DNA from: Candidatus Rokuibacteriota bacterium | GTDB lineage: Bacteria; Methylomirabilota; Methylomirabilia; Rokubacteriales; CSP1-6 | Length of the DNA: 64,000 nt | Reading direction: 5' to 3' | NCBI GenBank assembly: GCA_016184365.1 | Contig: JACPCW010000071.1 | Coordinates: forward strand, 80,363 to 144,362 | Program-made: the position numbers and the translations under genes | Shown: one piece after another, positions 31,818 through 40,109 of the stretch | Position numbering within the stretch: position 1 is the first letter of the stretch | Layout of the letters: each line of letters starts with the position of its first letter | Notes under the pieces: model-generated | Databases searched by the model: none | Told to the model about the DNA's origin: nothing | Seen by the model: only the letters and a program-made list of their open reading frames with translations

Positions 31818-32627
31818 TCACCGCCGCCTCGAGAGGAGCCCGTGCGGCCGCACGAGCATCGTGCCGAGGATGAGCAGCCCGTAGACGATCTCGCGCCAGT
31901 CCTTCAACCCGCGCAGGACCTCCGGCAGCGTCGAGAGCACGGCCGCGCCGGCGACCGCGCCCCACAGCGTGTCGAGGCCGCCGAACACCGCGTAGAGCAT
32001 CGCGAAGAGCGAGCGGCTGACGCCGAACGCCTCCGGATCGATGTAGAGCGTGTAGTGCGCGTAGAGCCCGCCCGCGAGCCCGGCGATGAGTCCGCCGGTC
32101 GTGAACGCGGCGAGCTTCACGTGCGTGGAGTCGACGCCCATCGCCTCGGCGGCCGTCTCGTCGTCGCGGAGGGCGGTGAAGGCGAGGCCCATGCGCGCGC
32201 GGCCGATGCGGGACAGGGCGAAGACGACGAGGACGAGGACGACGACGACGTGCGCGGCGGTGGTCGAGGCCGGGATGCCGCCGTAGCCCGCGGCGGCGCC
32301 CACGACGGGCGCGTTGAGGAACATCACCCGCACCATCTCGCCGAAGGCGAAGGTGACGAGGATCAGGTACAGACCGCGCAGGCGCAGCGCGGGGAACCCG
32401 ACGGCGAGGCCCGCGAGCGCGGCGACGAGCCCGCCGCCGGCGAGCGCGATCACGAACGGCACGCCCTGCTCGACGGAGAGCCACGCCGCCGTGTAGGCGC
32501 CGAGCGCCATGAAGCCGCCCTGCCCGGCGGACAGCTGCCCGGCCGCCGCGGGCAGGTAGAACGACAGCGCCATCAGCACGTCGATGCCCGCGAAGATCAG
32601 GATCGACGTGACGTGGTCGGAGAGCAT
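31818..32627 (-). CDS. livM: Branched-chain ABC permease LivM
   Basis: 269 residues, multi-span. LPAAAGQLSAGQGGFMALGA, LRLRGLYLILVTFAFGEMVR and VKLAAFTTGGLIAGLAGGLY are LivM signatures; the end IVYGLLILGTMLVRPHGLL is characteristic. Forms the channel with LivH. ATG at 32627, 4 nt after a start-stop mini-ORF (ATG-TAC-TGA) delivered by hairpin element copy E. Confidence 0.92.
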   Translation of the reverse strand: MLSDHVTSILIFAGIDVLMALSFYLPAAAGQLSAGQGGFMALGAYTAAWLSVEQGVPFVIALAGGGLVAALAGLAVGFPALRLRGLYLILVTFAFGEMVRVMFLNAPVVGAAAGYGGIPASTTAAHVVVVLVLVVFALSRIGRARMGLAFTALRDDETAAEAMGVDSTHVKLAAFTTGGLIAGLAGGLYAHYTLYIDPEAFGVSRSLFAMLYAVFGGLDTLWGAVAGAAVLSTLPEVLRGLKDWREIVYGLLILGTMLVRPHGLLSRRR

Positions 32628-32631
32628 CGGG

Positions 32632-32735
32632 TCAGTACATGGGGGGCCTCGAAAGGGCCCCCCAAGCCCCCCGGGCGCTCGGGGCGCCCCGGCTCAGCCG
32701 TGGCGCCCCTCGAAGTCCCGATTCGTTCACAGGCA
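32632..32735 (-). repeat. Bipartite GC-hairpin element, copy E (direct repeat of copy C)
   Basis: 104 bases filling the gap between the livH stop and livM start. Hairpin TGGGGGGCC-CTTTCGA-GGCCCCCCA at 32664-32640 on the minus strand, then ATG-TAC-TGA. One mismatch to copy C. The two copies bracket livG and livM in direct orientation. Confidence 0.9.
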
Positions 32736-33605
32736 TCAGACGGCCGCGAGCCGCGCGCCGAAGAGACCGGTCGGCCGCACGAGCAGGATCAGGATCATCA
32801 CGCCGAACGCGAACGCATCGCGATAGGACGAGGCGAGATAGCCGACCGAGAGCGCCTCGACGACGCCGACGAGCACGCCGCCGACCATTGCGCCGGGGAC
32901 GTTGCCGAGACCGCCGACCAGCATCACCGCGAGCGCCTTCAGGCCGACCTTCACGCCGAAGAACGGCGTCACCGCGGTGAAGTTCGCCGCGAGCAGCACG
33001 CCGGCGGCGCCGGCGAGGGCCGAGGCCAGGACGAACACCGCGACGATCGCGAGCGAGACGTTCACGCCGAGCAGACTCGCGACGGTCGGGTTCTCGGCGG
33101 TCGCACGGATCGCACGACCGAGCCAGGTCCGGCGCAGCACGAGGTCGAGCAGCGCCATCAGCGCGAGCGAGGTGCCGAGGATCACGAGCTGGAGCGACGT
33201 GACGGTGACCGGCCCCAGGGACACCGGGACGACGGCGAACACCTGCGGAAAGGCGACCGGCTCCGCGCCATAGAGCTTCACGACGGCGTGCTGCAGCACC
33301 AGGCTCACCGCGATCGTCGTCATGAGCGGCGTGACGTGGCTGCCCCGATCGCGCACCGGCCGGAATGCGACGCGCTCGATGACGAGCCCGAGGACCGCGG
33401 CGCCCGCCATGCCGCCGAGCAGCGCCGCCCAGAACGGCGCGCCCGCCAGCGCGAGCGCGAGCCCGACGTAGGCGCCGACCATGAACACCTCGCCGTGGGC
33501 CAGGTGCAGGAGGTTCAGCACCCCGAAGATCAGCGTGTAGCCCACGGCGACGAGCGCGTAGGCGCCGCCGAGCTGGAGTCCGTTGACGAGCTGCTGGGCG
33601 AGCAC
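32736..33605 (-). CDS. livH: Branched-chain ABC permease LivH
   Basis: 289 residues from a GTG at 33605 (VLAQQLVNGLQLGGAYALVA), the usual LivH beginning. Further signatures are GVLNLLHLAHGEVFMVGAYV, GRAIRATAENPTVASLLGVN and AVMLVGGLGNVPGAMVGG. A longer start, ATG at 33632, is possible; its ATG overlaps the opposite-strand ATG at 33631 in a CCATGG. The family's usual N-terminus favours 33605. It is first in the livHMGF run, divergent from the solute-binding proteins. Confidence 0.91.
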   Translation of the reverse strand: MLAQQLVNGLQLGGAYALVAVGYTLIFGVLNLLHLAHGEVFMVGAYVGLALALAGAPFWAALLGGMAGAAVLGLVIERVAFRPVRDRGSHVTPLMTTIAVSLVLQHAVVKLYGAEPVAFPQVFAVVPVSLGPVTVTSLQLVILGTSLALMALLDLVLRRTWLGRAIRATAENPTVASLLGVNVSLAIVAVFVLASALAGAAGVLLAANFTAVTPFFGVKVGLKALAVMLVGGLGNVPGAMVGGVLVGVVEALSVGYLASSYRDAFAFGVMILILLVRPTGLFGARLAAV

Positions 33606-33630
33606 TGCGCGGGATGATACTGTGCCGGCC

Positions 33631-34515
33631 ATGGAAACGAGGAAGATCAAGATCTTTCCAACGGGGATGCGCCTGCACGAGTGGATCGCGTTCGAGGAGG
33701 GCTACTTCCGCGAGCAGGGACTCGATCCCGAGGTGATGTGGGACGTCTACCTCGGGCAGATGCAGGGATGGTCGGGCGGTGCGGACGGCTACAAGCAGCG
33801 ACCGCAAGACCAGCCGTTCCTCGCCGGCGAATCGGCGATCGGCAACGCGTGCGCGTGGGGCAGCGTGTGCAACGCGGGCGCCGGCATGGGCAAGTTCGTC
33901 CCGGACGCGTACGGCATCGCGCGCCACGCGATCTTCGTGCGGCCCGACTCGCGGGTCCGCGCGCCGGAAGATCTGCGCGGCGTTCCCGTCGCCGTCGGGC
34001 TGATGGCCGGCAGCCACTACAACGTGCCGTACCGTCTCGAGAAGTACCTGCCGCTCGCGGACATCGAGGTCGCGCCGGTCGGCGGCTTCGGCCGGCGCCT
34101 CGACGCGCTCCTGAAGGGCGAGGTCGAGGCGGCGAGCCTCCTCGATCCGCAGATCTACATGGCGGAAGAGCTCGGCCTGCGCCGCGTGGTCGGCGGCGAG
34201 TTCAACACGCTGTGGTGGGTCGACGAGCGCACCGACCCCGACGTCCTGCGCCGCTACTTCACGGCGCTCGATCGCGCGGAGCAGGCCCTCGATCGCGACC
34301 TCGCGCAGTACCTGCCGCTCTGGCGGAAGAGCGTGCCGCCGGAGTTCCTCGACCGTCCGTGGACGTACGAGAGCTGGGGCGCCGGCGAGCGCTTCCGCTT
34401 CGCGCCGATCCCGCGAGCGGCGCTCGACGAGGTGACGGCGGCCATCGACCGCTGGGGCATGGGCGACAAGATGCTCGTGAAGGACGTGGACCGGCTCGCA
34501 CTCTCGGTGGCGTAG
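33631..34515 (+). CDS. NMT1/THI5-like substrate-binding-fold protein without signal peptide
   Basis: 294 residues, periplasmic-binding-protein fold of the NMT1/TauA group: LHEWIAFEEGYFREQGLDPE, PEDLRGVPVAVGLMAGSHYN, and DALLKGEVEAASLLDPQIYM. No export signal is present: the protein starts METRKIKIFPTGMRL. It may therefore act in the cytosol as an enzyme or sensor rather than a transport receptor. It is first in a plus-strand run with a true secreted branched-chain-type receptor and a CoA ligase. GATACT lies 9 nt before the ATG. Confidence 0.75.
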   Translation: METRKIKIFPTGMRLHEWIAFEEGYFREQGLDPEVMWDVYLGQMQGWSGGADGYKQRPQDQPFLAGESAIGNACAWGSVCNAGAGMGKFVPDAYGIARHAIFVRPDSRVRAPEDLRGVPVAVGLMAGSHYNVPYRLEKYLPLADIEVAPVGGFGRRLDALLKGEVEAASLLDPQIYMAEELGLRRVVGGEFNTLWWVDERTDPDVLRRYFTALDRAEQALDRDLAQYLPLWRKSVPPEFLDRPWTYESWGAGERFRFAPIPRAALDEVTAAIDRWGMGDKMLVKDVDRLALSVA

Positions 34516-34539
34516 CGCGACGACAAGGAGGCCCGCGGC

Positions 34540-35715
34540 ATGACGTGGTCATCTCGGACGCTGGCGCAGCTGCTGGTCGGAAGCCTCGTGCTGCTCGTGG
34601 CGGTGCCGGGCGACACGGCGGCGAAGGTCGCGGGCACCAAGGTGCGGCTCGGCGTGATCATGCCGATGGCCGGGCTCTTCGTGGACTGGGGCCAGCACGG
34701 CCTGATCGGAGCGGAGATCGCGCGCGAGGAGATCAACGCCGCCGGCGGCATCGGCGGCGTGCCGGTCGAGCTCGTCGTCGGCGACGACCGCGGCGATCCG
34801 AAGGAGTCGGTGACGCTCACGCGCCGCATGGCCCAGACCGACAACGTGCTCATGATCCACGGCTCGATCTCGAGCTCGAGCGCCGGCGTGATGTTCCCGC
34901 TCGCCGCCAGTCTCAAAATCCCGATCGTCTCGCCGACCGCCGCGGCGCCCGGGCTCACGGACAAGAGCCGGCCGTGGGCGTTCCTGATGAATCCCGGCGC
35001 CGCCAAGGCGCTCGGCTCCGGCCTCGCGGCGCTGCGCAAGCAGCACCCGGGCGTGAAGAAGGCGGCGGTCCTCTACAACAGCGCCGACGCGATCTCGACG
35101 GCGGAAGCGACGCGCGTGATGCCGGCGGTCTTCCAGCAGGCGAAGATCGAGCTGTCGGACTCGATCACGTTCCAGACCGGCGACCTCGACTTCAGCGCGC
35201 AGGTCACGCGCGCGCTGGCGAAGCAGCCGGACATGCTCTTCCTCGGCTCGGGCTCGCGCGAGGCCGCGCTCATCGCCAAGGAGGCGCGCCGCCAGGGCTT
35301 CAAGGGGCCGATGCAGGGCGGGGTCGCCACCGCGACGCCGGACCTCATCGCGATCGGCGGCGACATCGTCGAGGGCTGGTACACGACGACGTACGCCTGG
35401 AACGAGCGGCCGATCCCGCGCGTGCAGGCGTTCGTGAAGAAGTTCCTCGAGCGGTCCGGCGGCAAGCGGCCGAACTCGTCGGCGCTCGCGATGTACGACC
35501 AGATCTTCATCTCCAAGAGGTGCGTCGAGACGGCCGGGATCACGAACAAGCCCGACGACCTCGCGGCGGACCGGGACCGGCTCGCGAAGTGCTGGTCCGG
35601 GCTCAAGAATTACGACGGCGCGATCGGCGCGGTGAGCATGAACGATCTCGGCGTCAACGTCGGCCAGATCTGGGCGCTGACCGTCAAGCGAGGCGTGTTC
35701 ACGCTCGCGGAGTAG
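34540..35715 (+). CDS. Branched-chain-type ABC substrate-binding protein
   Basis: 391 residues. Signal peptide about 1-28 (LLVGSLVLLVAVPGDTAAK), then the Peripla_BP_6 opening VRLGVIMPMAGLFVDWGQHG, EINAAGGIGGVPVELVVGDD, and LKIPIVSPTAAAPGLTDKSR. The late segment VRLGxx-type hinge and AMYDQIFISKRCVETAGIT are typical. It probably delivers its ligand to the divergent LivHMGF permease. The neighbouring CoA ligase suggests an aromatic or organic acid rather than an amino acid. AAGGAGG lies 8 nt upstream of the ATG. Confidence 0.9.
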   Translation: MTWSSRTLAQLLVGSLVLLVAVPGDTAAKVAGTKVRLGVIMPMAGLFVDWGQHGLIGAEIAREEINAAGGIGGVPVELVVGDDRGDPKESVTLTRRMAQTDNVLMIHGSISSSSAGVMFPLAASLKIPIVSPTAAAPGLTDKSRPWAFLMNPGAAKALGSGLAALRKQHPGVKKAAVLYNSADAISTAEATRVMPAVFQQAKIELSDSITFQTGDLDFSAQVTRALAKQPDMLFLGSGSREAALIAKEARRQGFKGPMQGGVATATPDLIAIGGDIVEGWYTTTYAWNERPIPRVQAFVKKFLERSGGKRPNSSALAMYDQIFISKRCVETAGITNKPDDLAADRDRLAKCWSGLKNYDGAIGAVSMNDLGVNVGQIWALTVKRGVFTLAE

Positions 35716-35720
35716 CGCGC

Positions 35721-37091
35721 ATGCTCTTCAAACCGGCCGTCGAGGCGGCGCGCTTCTGGAATCCGTACACGCAGACGCTGCCTCGCGCCGAGCTCGAGCG
35801 CCTGCATCTGCGCAAGCTGCAGACCGTGATCGGCTATGCCTACGAGCACAGCCGGATGTACCGCGCGCTGCTCGACCGCCATCGCGTCCGTCCCGAGCAG
35901 ATCCGCACGATGGACGACTTCGTCGAGCGCCTGCCGTACATCGACAAGCAGGAGATCCTCGACGCGCAGGCCGTCGACCCGCCGTTCGGCGACGCGCTCG
36001 CGCTGCCGCCCGACTTCTTCGAGCAGCGCTTCGCGACGTCGGGCTCGACGGGCGCGCCGTTCCACATCCCGCTCTCGCACCGGAGTGCCGCGCTGTGGGG
36101 CGAGTCCTGGACCTATCTCTACTGGTCCATCGGGCTCCGGCCGCGCCACAGCTTCTACTTCGCGTTCAACTGGGGGATCTTCGCGGCGTTCTGGTCGGCC
36201 TACATGGGCGTGCGCCGGCTCGGCGGGACGGTGGTGTCCGGCGGCGGGCTCGACACGACGGCGCGCATCAAGCAGATCGAGCAGTACCGGCCCGACGTGC
36301 TCTTCGCGACGCCGACCTACGCGCTCTACTTCGCGGAGGCGGCGCGCGAGCTCGGCGTGGATCTCCGCAAGACCTCGATCTCGTACGTCGTCGTCGCCGG
36401 CGAGCCCGGCGGCAGCATCCCGGCGACGCGCCAGGCCATCGAGGATCTGTGGGGCGCCCGCTGCTACGAGCTCTACGGCATCGCCGAGATCGGCCCGACG
36501 AATCCCGGCTGCCCGCTCCAGCAGGGCGTCCATCTCTGCGAGGACTGGTATCACGCGCTCGTCGTGGACGAGCGCGGCGTGCCCGTGCCGTACGGCGAGG
36601 TCGGCGAGCACATCGTCACGAGCTACATCCAGGACGGCCAGCCGCTCATCAAGTACCGCACGCACGATCTCATCCGGTGGACGGACGAGCCGTGCGGATG
36701 CGGGACGACCTGGCTCTACTATCCGGGCGGCGTGCTCGGACGCACCGATCACATGCTGATCATCAAGGGCGTGAACGTCTATCCGTCCGCGGTGGAGGCG
36801 CTGCTCCACCGCGTCGGCGGGCTCACCGAGCACTACGAGCTCCACGCCGGCCGGGACGCGGCGAACGATTTCCTGACCGTGAAAGTGGAGGCGCGTTCCG
36901 AGGTCGCGAAGGACGACTACGCGCGCCTCGGCCGCCAGGCCGCCGACGTGTTGAGGTCGACGATCGGCGTGACGATCGGCGTCGACGTGCAGGCGCCGGC
37001 GACGCTGCCGCGCTACGAGCTGAAGGCGAAGCGCTTCTTCGATCATCGCCCGGCGGAGCATCGGTGGCAGCTCCAGGGGAGGGCGTCATGA
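35721..37091 (+). CDS. Phenylacetate-CoA ligase-like AMP-forming enzyme
   Basis: 456 residues of the PaaK branch. KLQTVIGYAYEHSRMYRALL is the typical N-terminus; the ATP loop is FATSGSTGAPFHIPLSHR; the substrate and AMP motifs are ARCYELYGIAEIGPTNPG and IKYRTHDLIRWTDEP, followed by a Cys cluster PCGCGTTW. The C-domain hinge is LGRTDHMLIIKGVNVYPSAV. It activates an aryl or arylacetic acid to its CoA thioester. It starts 5 nt after the receptor gene and overlaps the next small gene, making import and activation one unit. Confidence 0.9.
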   Translation: MLFKPAVEAARFWNPYTQTLPRAELERLHLRKLQTVIGYAYEHSRMYRALLDRHRVRPEQIRTMDDFVERLPYIDKQEILDAQAVDPPFGDALALPPDFFEQRFATSGSTGAPFHIPLSHRSAALWGESWTYLYWSIGLRPRHSFYFAFNWGIFAAFWSAYMGVRRLGGTVVSGGGLDTTARIKQIEQYRPDVLFATPTYALYFAEAARELGVDLRKTSISYVVVAGEPGGSIPATRQAIEDLWGARCYELYGIAEIGPTNPGCPLQQGVHLCEDWYHALVVDERGVPVPYGEVGEHIVTSYIQDGQPLIKYRTHDLIRWTDEPCGCGTTWLYYPGGVLGRTDHMLIIKGVNVYPSAVEALLHRVGGLTEHYELHAGRDAANDFLTVKVEARSEVAKDDYARLGRQAADVLRSTIGVTIGVDVQAPATLPRYELKAKRFFDHRPAEHRWQLQGRAS

Positions 37092-37255
37092 CGCGCGAAG
37101 AAACGCTCGCCCGTCTTCGGGAGATCACCGAGCGGGTTCGCGAGCTCCGCGACACCACGGACATCCCGGCGCTCGAGCGGACGATGCAGCTCGTCGACAT
37201 GTACTGCGATATCGCACGGTGGGAGCTCGGCGAAATCACACCATGGACCCGGTAA
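37088..37255 (+). CDS. 55-residue small protein coupled to CoA ligase
   Basis: ATG overlaps the ligase's TGA by 3 nt. The peptide is helical and charged: REETLARLREITERVRELRD, then LERTMQLVDMYCDIARWELG, ending EITPWTR. No homologue recognised. Coupled translation and a regular heptad-like pattern suggest a real coiled-coil or helical-hairpin subunit, perhaps of the ligase. Function unknown. Confidence 0.62.
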   Translation: MTREETLARLREITERVRELRDTTDIPALERTMQLVDMYCDIARWELGEITPWTR

Positions 37256-37259
37256 CACC

Positions 37260-37847
37260 ATGGACGCCCTCGACTTCTTCCTGATCCGTCATCGCGAGCT
37301 GAGCCGGGCGATTCCCGACGATGTCACCAGGGGACTGACCGACGCGCAGCTGCGTGGTCGCCCGCACCCCGGCGTGAACCCGATCGTGTGGACGCTCTGG
37401 CATACCGCGCGGGTGGCGGACGTCGGCGTCAATCGCTTCGTCGGTGACCGCGCGCAGGTGCTCGACACGGGCGGCTGGCTCCCGCGCTTGATGATCGATC
37501 GCCGTGACGTCGGCACCGGAATGCGCGATGCGGAGGTCGACGACCTCGCGGCGCGGATCGATCTCGCCGCGCTCCGCGGCTACTGGGATGCGGTGGGTTT
37601 GGCGACGACCGAGGTCGTCGAGCGCCTGCGCGGCCAGAACATCGAGGACGTCGTGCCGGTCGAGCGGGTCAAGGCGGCCGCGATCGCCGAGCGCGCCGTC
37701 GCCGACGAAGCGGCGTGGCTCACGGAGTTCTGGGCGAAGGGGCGGACGCGCGCGTGGATGCTCGCGCAGACCGGCTTGCTGCACGTCGGCGGGCACTTCT
37801 ACGAGGCGCGGGTCGCGAAAGGCCTCTGGGGGCATCCGAGCCCGTAG
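37260..37847 (+). CDS. DinB-family protein
   Basis: 195 residues, DinB/YfiT four-helix bundle. Candidate metal His residues lie in VWTLWHTARVADVG and LLHVGGHFYEARVAKGLW. DinB-fold proteins are metal-dependent thiol transferases or of unknown function. It follows the 55-residue gene by 4 nt and precedes the cyclase by 4 nt, in a compact run. Confidence 0.85.
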   Translation: MDALDFFLIRHRELSRAIPDDVTRGLTDAQLRGRPHPGVNPIVWTLWHTARVADVGVNRFVGDRAQVLDTGGWLPRLMIDRRDVGTGMRDAEVDDLAARIDLAALRGYWDAVGLATTEVVERLRGQNIEDVVPVERVKAAAIAERAVADEAAWLTEFWAKGRTRAWMLAQTGLLHVGGHFYEARVAKGLWGHPSP

Positions 37848-37851
37848 CGCA

Positions 37852-39654
37852 GTGTTCCGATCGATCGTCACCAAGAACGTCCTGCTCTTCCTGGCGATCC
37901 TGCTCGTCGCCATCGTCCCGCTCGCCGTGCGCTACGACATGGACAGCCGGGCGTACGAGATCCAGAACCTCGCGGCCAGGCTCGAATTCTTCGCCGAGCG
38001 TGGCGTGGCGTGGCTCGACGTCGACGACGTGGCGCAGATTCGGACGCCGGCCGATCGGGAGAGCGACGGGTATCGCTCGGTGCTCGAGACGCTCCAGCGG
38101 ATCGAAAGCGAGTTCGAGGTCGACAACGCGGTGCTGATGCGACGCCAGCCGGATGGCCGGTACGTGTACATCGCCATCGGACACGACGACTTCGATCCGG
38201 GCGAGCCCGCCGGGATCCACCGGCTGTTCCCGGCGACGTACAAGGCGACGGAGGACACGTGGCAGGCCGGCGAAATGATGCACAGCCAGCTCTTCGGCGG
38301 GCAGGTGGCCGGCGAGAAGTACAACCAGTTCGTCCAGATCAACATCCCGCTCAAGGAAGGCGACGACGTCGTCGCGATCCTGATGCTGAACAAGTTCGCC
38401 AACCCGGTCGCCGACGCGGTGCGCATGAAGACGCTGCGGGTCGTGATGCTCTCCATCGGTCTGGTCGCGGCCGGGCTCGTGCTGTTCGGCTTCGTGTCGG
38501 CGCGGATGCTGAAGCCGTTGCGCACGCTGACCGTCGCGGCGGGGCAGGTGAGCGAGGGCAATCTCGACGTGGTCCTGCCGCCCGCGCGCACGCGCGACGA
38601 AGTGGGCCGGCTCACCGGGGCGTTCGCGGGCATGATCGACGGCCTGCGCCAGCGCGACTTCATCCGCGACACGTTCGGCCGGTACGTGACGAAGGAGGTC
38701 GTCGACGAGCTCCTCGGCTCGCCGGACGGCCTCCGGCTCGGCGGGGAATCCCGCACCGTCACGATTCTCGTCACGGACCTGCGCGGCTTCACCGCGCTGG
38801 CGTCGGCGCTGCCGCCGAAAGACGTCCTCGAGATCCTCAATCGCTATCTCGCCCGGATGGTGGCCGTGATCCAGAAGCATCGCGGCACCGTGGACGAGAT
38901 CCAGGGCGACGGCATCCTGGCGTTCTTCGGCGCGCCGCTCGGCGCCGCGGACGACCCGGCGCGCGCGGTCGCCTGCGCGATCGAGATGCAGCTCGCCCTC
39001 GACGGCTTCAACGCGGAGCAGCGCGCGGCCGGCCGGCCGGAAGTCGGGATGGGCATCGGCGTCAATACCGGCGAGGTCATCATCGGCAACATCGGCTCCG
39101 AGCAGCGCACGAAGTACGGCGCCGTCGGCAGCGCGATCAACATGGCGTACCGCATCGAGTCGTACACCGTGGGCGGCCAGATCTTCCTGAGCCCGGAGAC
39201 GTACGAGCGCGTGCACGACGTCGTCCGCCTGCGCGGCACGGTGACCGCCGAGTTCAAGGGGCTCGACCGGCCGCTGACCCTCTACGACGTCGCCGGGATC
39301 GGCGGCGAGTACCTGCTGGCGCTGCCGCACCGCGAGGAGGACGTCTTCCATCCGGTCGAGCCGCCGCTGCCGATCGCCTGCTTCGCGATCGACGGCAAGA
39401 CCGTCTCGGCGGCCGCGGTGCACGGCTCACTGACCCGGCTCGGCGCGAGCGGCGCGGACGTCGCGCTCGGCGAGCGGCCGGCGCCGCATGCGAACGTGAA
39501 GCTCGTGCTGGTACCCGGCACGCCCGACGCGGGCGAGGTCTACGCCAAGGTCGCCTCCGCGGCGGCGGACAAGCCGGACGACGTCCGTGTGGTCTTCACC
39601 TCGGTGTCGGACGCGGCCCGGCGCCGGCTCGACGCGCTACGGCAGGGCGCGTAG
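37852..39654 (+). CDS. Membrane class III adenylate/guanylate cyclase
   Basis: 600 residues from a GTG at 37852. TM1 about 9-27 (NVLLFLAILLVAIVPLAVRY), a periplasmic sensor to about 200, TM2 about 200-222, a HAMP domain, then the cyclase domain about 290-480. Metal Asp residues are in ILVTDLRGFTALAS and IQGDGILAFFGAPLG. The position usually holding the adenine-specifying Lys carries Glu (TVDEIQGDG), and the second specificity position is Gly (KYGAVGSAINMAYR). Nucleotide choice is therefore uncertain. The C-terminal 130 residues form an additional domain I do not recognise. Confidence 0.9.
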   Translation: MFRSIVTKNVLLFLAILLVAIVPLAVRYDMDSRAYEIQNLAARLEFFAERGVAWLDVDDVAQIRTPADRESDGYRSVLETLQRIESEFEVDNAVLMRRQPDGRYVYIAIGHDDFDPGEPAGIHRLFPATYKATEDTWQAGEMMHSQLFGGQVAGEKYNQFVQINIPLKEGDDVVAILMLNKFANPVADAVRMKTLRVVMLSIGLVAAGLVLFGFVSARMLKPLRTLTVAAGQVSEGNLDVVLPPARTRDEVGRLTGAFAGMIDGLRQRDFIRDTFGRYVTKEVVDELLGSPDGLRLGGESRTVTILVTDLRGFTALASALPPKDVLEILNRYLARMVAVIQKHRGTVDEIQGDGILAFFGAPLGAADDPARAVACAIEMQLALDGFNAEQRAAGRPEVGMGIGVNTGEVIIGNIGSEQRTKYGAVGSAINMAYRIESYTVGGQIFLSPETYERVHDVVRLRGTVTAEFKGLDRPLTLYDVAGIGGEYLLALPHREEDVFHPVEPPLPIACFAIDGKTVSAAAVHGSLTRLGASGADVALGERPAPHANVKLVLVPGTPDAGEVYAKVASAAADKPDDVRVVFTSVSDAARRRLDALRQGA

Positions 39655-39710
39655 CACCGCCACCACGCGTTCGTGACGGTTGCCGGCGTCCTGAACGAAA
39701 GGAGACTGCA

Positions 39711-40109
39711 ATGCTCGGTCCGCGCAAAGAGCTTCGTGTCCCCGGGATGGCGGAACCCATCAGCCACTTCACGCACGTCGTCACCGCCGGCCCGCTCGTC
39801 TTCGTGTCGGGCTGTGTCGCGACCGACACGAACGGCACGGTCGTCGGCGGCAGCGACGTCGTCGCGCAGACGCGGCAGGTGCACGAGAATCTGAAGGCGT
39901 GCCTGGCGGCCGCCGGCGCCACGTTTGCCGACGTGTGCAAGGTGACGGTCTACGTGAAGAACATCGCCGACCGCGAAAAGATCAACACCGTGCGCGCGGA
40001 GTACTTCGGCGCGAGCCGCCCGGCGAGCACGCTCGTCGAGATCTCGCGCTTCGCACGCGAGGGCATGCTCGTCGAGATCGAAGCCATCGCCGTGCGTCCC
40101 GGGGCATGA
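39711..40109 (+). CDS. RidA-family protein
   Basis: 132 residues, YjgF/YER057c/UK114 fold: ISHFTHVVTAGPLVFVSGCV, NLKACLAAAGATFADVCKVT, and the C-terminal signature SRPASTLVEISRFAREGMLV followed by EIEAIAV. The Arg in SRPAST matches the ligand-binding arginine. RidA hydrolyses reactive enamines/imines; catabolic relatives are ring-product deaminases. AAAGGAG lies upstream, and the stop overlaps the acyl-CoA synthetase start. Confidence 0.92.
   Translation: MLGPRKELRVPGMAEPISHFTHVVTAGPLVFVSGCVATDTNGTVVGGSDVVAQTRQVHENLKACLAAAGATFADVCKVTVYVKNIADREKINTVRAEYFGASRPASTLVEISRFAREGMLVEIEAIAVRPGA

Noticed and set aside
30858-33617. 919-codon open frame on the plus strand across the liv genes
   Set aside because: Antisense shadow of livG, livM and livH; the product is Arg/Glu/Asp/His-rich low complexity, typical of GC-rich antisense frames, and passes through both hairpin repeats.
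33681-37091. 1136-codon plus-strand frame ending with the CoA ligase
   Set aside because: Only the last 456 codons are protein-like; the first part is a shifted reading of the two binding-protein genes.
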